A program made the position numbers and the translations under genes. Under the pieces are notes generated by a model. The model was not told the origin of the DNA. It searched no databases and saw only the letters and a list, made by a program, of their open reading frames with translations. From Clostridia bacterium (lineage in GTDB: Bacteria; Bacillota_A; Clostridia; Christensenellales; Aristaeellaceae): DNA of 5,583 nt. The DNA is taken from NCBI GenBank assembly GCA_017481185.1, contig JAFUPO010000224.1, positions 1 through 5,583 on the forward strand. The letters are read 5' to 3'. The number at the start of each line of letters is the position of its first letter. Within the stretch, counting starts at the first letter, position 1. This document shows positions 1-5,583 of the stretch, piece after piece.

Positions 1-95
1 ACAGGCGCAGCTGTTTCCACCGGCATGGGAGCCGGGGTCAAGGGCACAGCGGTCTCCATCGCCGGAATCACGGTGGGCGTGGGCGTAGGCGCAGG
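1..95 (-). repeat. Pro/Thr-rich low-complexity linker within the membrane protein gene
   Basis: This stretch encodes PAPTPTPT, then VIPAMETAVPLTPAPMPVETAAP, at the end of the visible protein (residues 355-385). At DNA level it contains near-tandem GGGCGT hexamers on the plus strand at about 74-91. Such segments usually act as extended spacers between extracytoplasmic domains or towards the cell wall in Gram-positive surface proteins. It continues past the window edge, so its length is unknown. Confidence 0.6.
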
Positions 96-1157
96 GCCCA
101 TAATATCCACTACCACTGTTTTGCCGGTGGCGATCCAGTTTTCTCCATCCTGGATATAGGCTTCAATCGCTCCGGTAAAAGCATCTGCCATATGCAGGCT
201 CAGAGTCCAAATGCGAGCTTCTTCGTTATCCGTTGCAACGGAAACCGTGCCGCCCAGGGTTTGGCCGGTGGCTTGATCCACAACGGAAACGCCGGTCACG
301 CTCTTGGTGGTTTCCAGGCTGAACACTAAATCCTGGGGGGCTTGGCCGCTGGCAGGCATCACTTTGAAATTAAGCGCAGCTGCCGTGGGCTTTGCCTCGG
401 GCAGAATCATGTTTTTCACATTTCCCACCCAGGTAATTACCTGCTGCTTGACACCGTTCACTGTGCCGATGAAACCGGTGTCGCCCTCAGGCCAAACCAT
501 CAGCCCCACCACCAGGAGGGCAATGATCATCACCACGATCAGGATAGCCGTTAAGCAGCCATGTCCCCGGCGGGGCTTGCGGTCATCATCATCGTCGTCA
601 TCCCGCTCAATATACTCCGGGGTCTGAGGCCGACGGGCCGGGCGCTGCGGCGGATAATCATCTTCATCCTCGCCGTAAACAGGCTTTGCCGGGCGGTAGC
701 CAGGCACATTCACCGGGCGGCGAACAGCTCCGCGGGTTCCTCCCTGCGCCGGCGCTTCGTTGCTGCGCTGGCCCTGATTGGCCCGAAGGAACTCATCCGC
801 CGTCTGCCGGGCCCGGGGGGCAGCCGCTGCAGGCCGGGCCGTGCGGGCTTCCTCCTGCTGAACGGGCGCCTCCGCCTCTTCGTTCATATAAGCAAAGCGC
901 TCAGAACGGCGGCGGCGTACACGGCTGGAAGCAGCCGGCTGGGCTGCCTCCTCCTGGCTAAGCTCTTGATGAGGCTCCTGCGCGGTTACACGGCGGCTGA
1001 CATAGCGGGTCTGCGCCACGGGCCGCGTATCCCCATCCCCCACAGGGGGCATGATTCGGGTAGGTTCTACCGGCTCGTCCACCGGCAGAACGGGAGGGTT
1101 ATACGAAGCCCGGGAAGCAGCTCGACCCCGGGGATTCTGACGCTGAAAATCACTCAA
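1..1157 (-). CDS. Single-pass membrane protein of unknown function with disordered cytoplasmic N-terminus (3' end outside window)
   Basis: I do not recognise this protein. The frame is open from a TTG start to the window edge (385 residues seen), with its own promoter and ribosome binding site. Residues 1-200 are rich in Arg, Pro, Ala, Glu and Gln with no hydrophobic core, so probably disordered. They include an RRRR cluster (81-84), an acidic patch GEDEDDY (162-168) and seven consecutive Asp (186-192). Basic RKPRRGHG then precedes one strong transmembrane helix at about 201-222 (CLTAILIVVMIIALLVVGLMVW). Positive charges on its N-terminal side predict N-in, C-out. Outside, residues about 260-352 alternate like a small beta-sandwich (for example VFSLETTKSVTGVSVVD). 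From 355 a Pro/Thr-rich stretch (PAPTPTPTVIP) looks like a surface linker, so further domains may follow. There is no N-terminal signal peptide. A signalling anchor, envelope or division-linked scaffold are possible roles, none proven. Confidence 0.85.
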   Translation of the reverse strand, partial: MSDFQRQNPRGRAASRASYNPPVLPVDEPVEPTRIMPPVGDGDTRPVAQTRYVSRRVTAQEPHQELSQEEAAQPAASSRVRRRRSERFAYMNEEAEAPVQQEEARTARPAAAAPRARQTADEFLRANQGQRSNEAPAQGGTRGAVRRPVNVPGYRPAKPVYGEDEDDYPPQRPARRPQTPEYIERDDDDDDDRKPRRGHGCLTAILIVVMIIALLVVGLMVWPEGDTGFIGTVNGVKQQVITWVGNVKNMILPEAKPTAAALNFKVMPASGQAPQDLVFSLETTKSVTGVSVVDQATGQTLGGTVSVATDNEEARIWTLSLHMADAFTGAIEAYIQDGENWIATGKTVVVDIMGPAPTPTPTVIPAMETAVPLTPAPMPVETAAP

Positions 1158-1173
1158 TGCAATGATCTCCTTT
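1158..1173 (-). promoter_or_regulatory. Ribosome binding site that fixes the TTG start
   Basis: AAAGGAG (1173-1167 on the minus strand) lies nine bases before TTG at 1157-1155. An in-frame TAA occurs just upstream of this site, and no in-frame ATG, GTG or TTG lies between it and 1157. The TTG is therefore the only well-placed start; an ATT two codons earlier is too close to the site and a rare initiator. Confidence 0.75.
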
Positions 1174-1208
1174 TATCGGATTTACATAGACAGGCATTTT
1201 ACCCATCT

Positions 1209-1237
1209 ATTATACATAAACTTAACCCTTCCTACAA
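1209..1237 (-). promoter_or_regulatory. Sigma-A type promoter for the single-pass membrane protein gene
   Basis: Read on the minus strand, TTGTAG at 1237-1232 is a partial -35 element that keeps the key TTG. A 17-base spacer follows, then a perfect -10 TATAAT at 1214-1209. Transcription would start near 1202, giving a leader of about 45 bases before the TTG start at 1157. The surrounding DNA is AT-rich compared with the genes. The perfect -10 with optimal spacing in an intergenic region, correctly oriented, makes it a good candidate. Confidence 0.75.
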
Positions 1238-1246
1238 GAGCAATCG

Positions 1247-1259
1247 TGAAACTGTTTCA
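1247..1259. promoter_or_regulatory. 13-base perfect palindrome, possible operator
   Basis: TGAAAC-T-GTTTCA is a perfect 6+6 inverted repeat around one central base. It lies 9 bases upstream of the -35 element of the promoter at 1209-1237 and 26 bases past the stop of the DUF975-like gene. The arms are too short and AT-rich, and the loop too small, for a good RNA terminator, and no T run follows. A dimeric regulator binding site is the more natural reading, but this is inference from symmetry and position. Confidence 0.35.
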
Positions 1260-1285
1260 AGTCAGCACAAATTTAAGCCGCCCTT

Positions 1286-2155
1286 TTAGCTCTGATGCTC
1301 ATGCTGGCCAGACCTCTGCTCCAGCTCCCGGTAGGTCAAATAGTAGGAGGCTTTCAGCATTTCCATATAAACTGAACAGGCCAGGCTCAAAAGCATCCCC
1401 AGCGCCATGCCCAGGATGGAGCCCAGAAACATTTGAAGCAGGCTTCCACCCAGCTGGGAGATCAGCACCCAGCCAATCAGCAGGCTCAGCAGCCGCATTT
1501 TGCGTTTTTTCGTTATTTGCTTGCTCAGACGAATGGCGGCGTTAATGCCCATTTTCGGCTGCTCTGCCATGGCAAAATCGGCCATCATGTAGCGGAACAT
1601 GGCCATTACGCCGGGCAGCACCGCAAGGGTTGCCAGCACAGGGATCGCTGCCAATATCATATCCGTAAGCCCTGCCATAGAAAACAGAAACACCACGCCC
1701 ATATAGACTGCAATGCCCAAGATCATCCACAGAAAAACCCGCAGATTGACCATAATCGTCAGGCCCAGGCTTTTAAGAAAAATGTTCATTCGGCTGAACA
1801 GATCCCCAAAGGCGCCCGCCTCGCCTCTGAGCAGCTTCAGGCTGTACGCGTGCATCCCCATGCTCAGCGCGGGTGTTAGTATCTCCGTCGCAAGCCAGAG
1901 AGCACCGATAGGCCAAAGGATTCCTATCAGATTCTCCTGCACCCACTGGAGCACATACTCAACGGGATACCCCTGCTCCATCAGCACCGTCATCTTTTCA
2001 AGAACGGGGGTCATATTTACGTTCGCGATCACTTGCAGCAGCGTGTATAGGATCCCCGTAAGAAAGCCCATGGGCATAGCCGTGGGCCATTGACCTTTGA
2101 GGGCTGCTCTTGCCCGTGGCGCAATGGTGAGTTCAACTGGCATCTGGTTGTTCAT
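1286..2155 (-). CDS. Polytopic membrane protein, DUF975-like
   Basis: This 289-residue hydrophobic protein of unknown function has about six predicted membrane segments, judged by eye: near residues 25-45, 73-97, 130-152, 160-185, 222-240 and 243-268. Two stretches resemble the DUF975 family. One is LLRGEAGAFGDLFSRMNIFLK (about 108-128), like the family's 'RGE...dLF..f..f.k' segment. The other is YMMADFAMAEQP followed by INAAIRLSKQITKKRKMRL (about 189-222), like its 'A..P......AL..S..lm.g.k..l' segment before a membrane helix. The match is from memory of the family pattern, not a search. The C-terminus is short, polar and His/Glu/Gln-rich (EQRSGQHEHQS). No catalytic motif or signal peptide is visible. 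It starts 9 bases after ftsY, so it is very probably in the smc-ftsY operon. The job is unknown; a role in membrane-protein biogenesis would rest on neighbourhood alone. Confidence 0.85.
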   Translation of the reverse strand: MNNQMPVELTIAPRARAALKGQWPTAMPMGFLTGILYTLLQVIANVNMTPVLEKMTVLMEQGYPVEYVLQWVQENLIGILWPIGALWLATEILTPALSMGMHAYSLKLLRGEAGAFGDLFSRMNIFLKSLGLTIMVNLRVFLWMILGIAVYMGVVFLFSMAGLTDMILAAIPVLATLAVLPGVMAMFRYMMADFAMAEQPKMGINAAIRLSKQITKKRKMRLLSLLIGWVLISQLGGSLLQMFLGSILGMALGMLLSLACSVYMEMLKASYYLTYRELEQRSGQHEHQS

Positions 2156-2166
2156 GGATCCCCCTT
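2155..2166 (-). promoter_or_regulatory. Ribosome binding site overlapping the ftsY stop codon
   Basis: On the minus strand the ftsY stop TAA runs straight into a G run (AAGGGGG), followed by ATCC and the ATG of the membrane-protein gene. The purine-rich site shares bases with the stop codon. This layout is typical of translational coupling, in which ribosomes ending ftsY start the next gene. The sequence is seen directly; the coupling is inferred. Confidence 0.6.
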
Positions 2167-3073
2167 AAAACAGCGCGTCCACAAATTCCTTAGCGTCAAA
2201 GGCCTGTAGATCATCGATCCCCTCGCCCACGCCGATGTACCAGACCGGCACATTCAATTCCTGGCGAATAGCGATAGCAATACCGCCCTTGGCAGTGCCG
2301 TCCAGCTTGGTGAGCACGATGCCGTTGATCTCAGCCACTTCCTTAAAGGCCTTGGCCTGATTGAGCCCGTTCTGCCCCGTGGTGGCGTCCAATACCAGCA
2401 TACAGCGCACATCCGCCTCGGGATATTCCCGGTCGATGACCCGACGCATCTTGTTCAGTTCGTCCATCAGGTTCTTTTTATTATGGAGCCGCCCAGCGGT
2501 ATCCACAATAAGCAGATCCGCGTGCTGGGCCTTGGCAGACTTTACAGCATCAAACACCACAGCCGCCGGGTCAGCCCCCTCGGCGTGGCGAATAATGGGC
2601 ACCCGGGCCCTGTCTGCCCAAACAGAAAGCTGCTCGGCTGCCGCTGCGCGGAAGGTGTCTGCTGCTGCCAGCATCACCGAGCGGCCAATATTCTGAAACC
2701 GAAGGGAAAGCTTGCCAATGGTAGTGGTTTTGCCCACGCCATTGACGCCCACCATCATCATCACCATGGGCCATTTCAGAGGCGGCCGAGGGATATTCAT
2801 CTGCTCCACCAATATCTCCTTGAGCATCTCACGGGCTCGGTCGGCAGACTTTACATTCTGTTTTTTTACCCTTGCTTTCAGTTCGTCAATAATGGCATCC
2901 GTAGCTTTTACACCCGCGTCGGACATAATTAAAATGTCCGTCAAATCCTCATAAAAATCCTCGTCGATGATGCCAGTGGACTCCACCAGCTCGTCCACCC
3001 GATTGGTGAGGTTCCCCCGGGTTTTGCTCAGGCCTTCCCTCAGCCTTGCAAAAAATCCTTTCTTTTCTGCCAT
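2165..3073 (-). CDS. ftsY: Signal recognition particle receptor FtsY
   Basis: FtsY is the membrane-associated SRP receptor. It pairs with Ffh through a shared GTPase cycle and delivers ribosomes making membrane proteins to the Sec translocon. The 302 residues form the NG core: an N-domain helical bundle (about 1-95) and a G domain. The GTPase motifs are all present: G1 GVNGVGKTT (109-117), G2 DTFRAAAAEQL (139-149), G3 DTAGR (181-185), G4 TKLD (255-258) followed by TAKGG (260-264), and the closing GVGEGIDDL (281-289). The N-terminus KKGFFARLREGLSKTR is a basic amphipathic helix of the membrane-binding type. There is almost no acidic A domain, unlike E. coli FtsY, which is common in Gram-positives. 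The ATG start has AAAGGAG seven bases upstream. smc ends 32 bases before it, and the next gene starts 9 bases after its stop. The distinct closing motif and basic N-terminus favour FtsY over Ffh, and there is no Met-rich M domain. Confidence 0.97.
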   Translation of the reverse strand: MAEKKGFFARLREGLSKTRGNLTNRVDELVESTGIIDEDFYEDLTDILIMSDAGVKATDAIIDELKARVKKQNVKSADRAREMLKEILVEQMNIPRPPLKWPMVMMMVGVNGVGKTTTIGKLSLRFQNIGRSVMLAAADTFRAAAAEQLSVWADRARVPIIRHAEGADPAAVVFDAVKSAKAQHADLLIVDTAGRLHNKKNLMDELNKMRRVIDREYPEADVRCMLVLDATTGQNGLNQAKAFKEVAEINGIVLTKLDGTAKGGIAIAIRQELNVPVWYIGVGEGIDDLQAFDAKEFVDALF

Positions 3074-3105
3074 GAGGATGCTCCTTTCTGTGCTTTCGTT
3101 ATGAT

Positions 3106-5583
3106 TTATTCGTAATCTCGCAGATTCACGCTGACCATCTTGGAAACGCCCCGCTCCTCCATAGCCACGCCGTAAAGGGCGTTGCAGCGCTCCATGGTGC
3201 CCTTGCGGTGGCTGACCACCACAAACTGGGTATTCTGGCTATATTCTAACAGATAATCAGCAAAATAGCCAACGTTTGCTTCATCCAGCGCCGCCTCAAT
3301 CTCATCCAGGATGCAGAAGGGGGTGGGCTTGAGCTTGAGCATGGCCAGCAGGATGGCGATAGCCGTCAGCGCTCGCTCGCCGCCGGAGAGCAGCGACAAC
3401 AGCTGCAACTTTTTTCCTGGGGGCTGGGCAATGACCTCAATGCCACAGTTCAGCGCATCCTCAGGGTCAGAGAGCCGCAACTCCGCATGGCCGCCGCCGA
3501 AGAGCCGCACAAAGGTCTCTTCAAAATAGCCCTTGAGCAGTTGGAACTGGCTCACAAACTGCTTTTCCATCTGCCCCAGAAGCCGTTCAATCAGCTCGTT
3601 CAGATCCCCTTCAGCCTTTTTTAAATCCTGCTGCTGGGTGGACAGATCCTCATAACGGGCCTTGGTTTCAGCATATTCGTCGATAGCCGCCACATTCACG
3701 TGGCCCATGGCCTTGATCTCAGTGCGCAATTGACCCGCCCGGCGCTCCCCAGCAGGGAGATCAAAGGGCCCCTCCTGCCGTGCCTCCAAGGCGGCGGCAT
3801 AGGTCTTGGCATAGGTATTCCAGATCCTGTCCTCCAAGGATTTCAGGTCAGACTCCACCCGAGTCTTTTGGATTTCAGCCCGATGCTGCTTATCCATCTC
3901 CTGCTGATTAGCCGCACGGATCTCCTCCATCTCGCGGCTCAGGGTTCGAGCCTTCTGCTGGCTGTCAGCCCGTTGGGCATCCAGCTGTCTAACCGTTTCC
4001 TCGGCCAGCTTTACAGCCTGTTCTTTTTCCATCCGGGCCTTTTCGCACAAGGTCTTTTCAGCCTGGATATTCTCAACCGCTTCCCGATGGGCCGCCGCTT
4101 CCTCTGCCAAGCTGGCGGCTTCCTCCCGAGCACGGGTGATTTCACGCTTCAGCCGCTCCTTATCCCGGGTGAGTGTCTCCCACTCGTGCTCCAGGGTCTT
4201 GTGGCTAAGCATTTGATCCGTCACAGCCTGGCGGGCATCATCCAGTGTCTGCCGCGCGTTAGACAGAGTGGCCTGAAGCTGCGCTGTTTTTTCCTGCATG
4301 GCTTCCTTGTCCAGCTCTACCGAGCCCGTTTGGCTGGCGATGCGCTCCAGATCCTCATTGATTTCCCGGAGGCTATCAGCCAGCATGGCCTGGGCCTGGG
4401 TGCTCTGCTCCATGCGCAGGCGATGGCTTTCCAGTTCGCTCTGGGCTGCGCCCAGGCGTTCCTGCTCGCGCGCTACGGCAATCTCCTGCTGATGCATGGC
4501 GCTGATGGCCTCATCCCTCAAGCGCTTGACCTCCTGGCGCTGGGCCTCATGAAGGGTCATGGCTTCCTTGCGCTCAATCAGTTCTTTTTCCAGGCGCGCC
4601 AGGTTTTCCTTAAGCTCCTTGATCTCCCGTTCACGGCCCAGCAGATTGGTAGAGCGGGACTGAACGGAACCGCCGGTCATGGAACCGCCGGAGTGCATCA
4701 CGTCTCCAGCCAGGGTGACCAAGCGGAAAGCATGGCGGCCTGCCCGCATGATGGCGATGCCTGCATCCAGGTTTTCTGCAACCACCGTGCGGCCCAAAAG
4801 GTTTTCCATAATGCCCCGATATTCCGGCGCAAACTTCACCAGCTCAGAGGCCAAACCCACGCAGCCGGGCATGACGAGCACCTTGCGCTCCTCCTGAGAG
4901 AGCACCCGGCCCCGAATGGTATTCATGGGCAGAAAGGTAGCGCGGCCCAGACGATTTTCCCTAAGGTAGTGGATCATATCCTTAGCGGCGTTCTCATCCT
5001 CGGTCACGATGTTTTGCAGGGCAGCGCCCAGCACCATATCGATAGCTGTTTCCAACTCTTTGGGCACGTTGAGCAGCATGGCCACCACACCCTTGATGTC
5101 AGAGCGGCCCCGGCCATATTGCAGCGCTTTTTTGACCGCCTGATTGTAGCCCTCAAAATCTCGGGCCATTTCCTCCATGAGCTTCAGGCGGCTTTGTAGG
5201 GCCTGGCGACCAGACAAGCGGCGCTGGTATTCATCATTATTCTGGTGCATCTGCTGGGTCAAGTCCATCACCTGGCGATCCAGCCGATTCACCTCTTCCT
5301 GGAGGCCCTTAAACTCTTTTGAGGCTTTTTCTCCCAGTTCTCGGGCGCTTTCGAAGGCAGCGGTCAGCAGGGCTTCCGTTTCCTTCAGTTCCCCCTCGCC
5401 TGCCTGCAATTCCTCCAGGCGCTTCTCCATCTGCGCCTTTACCGTCTGCTGGCGTGTCTGTGCGTTGCGAGCCTGGGAAAGGCGGTTCATCGCTTCTAGA
5501 ATGGCAGCCTTATGCTCTTCCAGGGCCGCTTCGGCTTTTTCCTCCCCCTGCTGGGCCAACTCCATCTGGTTCTGCGCCTCATC
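3106..5583 (-). CDS. smc: Chromosome segregation protein SMC, C-terminal 825 residues (5' end outside window)
   Basis: SMC is the ATPase core of the bacterial condensin that compacts and segregates the chromosome, normally with ScpA and ScpB. The frame is open to the window edge, so the N-terminal head with Walker A is missing; against a usual length near 1,190 residues about 360 are absent. Counting from the edge, residues 1-144 are Glu/Gln/Lys/Arg-rich coiled coil. Residues about 145-306 are the hinge, which ends in the glycine motif GGSMTGGS. A long returning coiled coil runs to about residue 690. The C-terminal head follows, with the ABC signature LSGGERALTA (from 732), Walker B ILDEIEAALDEAN with the catalytic Glu after Asp760, and the switch His792 in VVVSHRKGTM. 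All C-lobe ATPase motifs are intact and no frameshift is seen. A Met codon at 5565 is internal, not the start. The gene ends 32 bases before ftsY, consistent with one operon. The family assignment is essentially certain. Confidence 0.97.
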   Translation of the reverse strand, partial: DEAQNQMELAQQGEEKAEAALEEHKAAILEAMNRLSQARNAQTRQQTVKAQMEKRLEELQAGEGELKETEALLTAAFESARELGEKASKEFKGLQEEVNRLDRQVMDLTQQMHQNNDEYQRRLSGRQALQSRLKLMEEMARDFEGYNQAVKKALQYGRGRSDIKGVVAMLLNVPKELETAIDMVLGAALQNIVTEDENAAKDMIHYLRENRLGRATFLPMNTIRGRVLSQEERKVLVMPGCVGLASELVKFAPEYRGIMENLLGRTVVAENLDAGIAIMRAGRHAFRLVTLAGDVMHSGGSMTGGSVQSRSTNLLGREREIKELKENLARLEKELIERKEAMTLHEAQRQEVKRLRDEAISAMHQQEIAVAREQERLGAAQSELESHRLRMEQSTQAQAMLADSLREINEDLERIASQTGSVELDKEAMQEKTAQLQATLSNARQTLDDARQAVTDQMLSHKTLEHEWETLTRDKERLKREITRAREEAASLAEEAAAHREAVENIQAEKTLCEKARMEKEQAVKLAEETVRQLDAQRADSQQKARTLSREMEEIRAANQQEMDKQHRAEIQKTRVESDLKSLEDRIWNTYAKTYAAALEARQEGPFDLPAGERRAGQLRTEIKAMGHVNVAAIDEYAETKARYEDLSTQQQDLKKAEGDLNELIERLLGQMEKQFVSQFQLLKGYFEETFVRLFGGGHAELRLSDPEDALNCGIEVIAQPPGKKLQLLSLLSGGERALTAIAILLAMLKLKPTPFCILDEIEAALDEANVGYFADYLLEYSQNTQFVVVSHRKGTMERCNALYGVAMEERGVSKMVSVNLRDYE

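Noticed and set aside
1247..1259. The palindrome as a rho-independent terminator for the upstream operon
   Set aside because: The stem would be about five mostly A-T pairs with a three-base loop and no following T run, too weak for intrinsic termination.
561..1289. 242-codon plus-strand open frame
   Set aside because: It lies opposite the single-pass membrane protein gene and across the promoter region. No ribosome binding site precedes it, and its Arg/Leu/Gly-rich composition is the mirror of the Pro/Arg/Ala codons on the true strand.
1433..1879. His/Gln-rich plus-strand open frame opposite the DUF975-like gene
   Set aside because: Its composition is the antisense image of Met/Leu/Ala codons in membrane helices. 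The minus-strand gene has a good start, ribosome binding site and family-like motifs.
2483..2932. Plus-strand frame with a run of six His, suggesting metal binding
   Set aside because: The His run is the complement of the Met/Val codons just before the FtsY G1 motif. The true gene there is certain.
3074..3105. Separate promoter for ftsY in the smc-ftsY gap
   Set aside because: The 32 bases hold the ribosome binding site and no -10/-35 pair that I can recognise, so co-transcription with smc is the simpler reading.

Overview
The window looks like chromosomal DNA from a fairly GC-rich member of the Firmicutes (Clostridia-like). Three things suggest this: the smc-ftsY gene order, strong AGGAG-type ribosome binding sites with a TTG start, and a near-consensus sigma-A promoter. 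Genus and species cannot be read from the sequence. All genes lie on the minus strand, so transcription runs from high to low coordinates. The long plus-strand open frames are antisense shadows.

Layout in transcription order: (1) 5583-3106 is the C-terminal 825 residues of SMC, the chromosome-condensation ATPase. The N-terminal Walker A head lies beyond the window edge. (2) 3073-2165 is a complete ftsY, the signal recognition particle receptor GTPase, 32 bases after smc. (3) 2155-1286 is a polytopic membrane protein that resembles the DUF975 family. It starts 9 bases after the ftsY stop, with its ribosome binding site touching that stop, so it is probably co-transcribed and translationally coupled. 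(4) 1285-1158 is a 128-base intergenic region with a sigma-A promoter (TTGTAG, 17-base spacer, TATAAT) and a perfect 13-base palindrome just upstream of it. I see no convincing terminator there. (5) 1157-1 is the first 385 residues of an unrecognised single-pass membrane protein. It has a long Arg/Pro-rich, probably disordered cytoplasmic part, a seven-Asp run, one transmembrane helix, an extracytoplasmic beta-rich region, and then a Pro/Thr-rich stretch that runs off the window.

The smc-ftsY pair is a housekeeping neighbourhood: chromosome segregation next to co-translational membrane targeting. In many Firmicutes ylxM and ffh follow ftsY, but here a membrane protein occupies that place. The fifth gene has its own promoter and is probably a separate transcription unit, though read-through is possible. 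I found no mobile element, CRISPR array, RNA gene or clear new system. The less ordinary parts are the two membrane-protein genes downstream of ftsY and the palindrome near the promoter.
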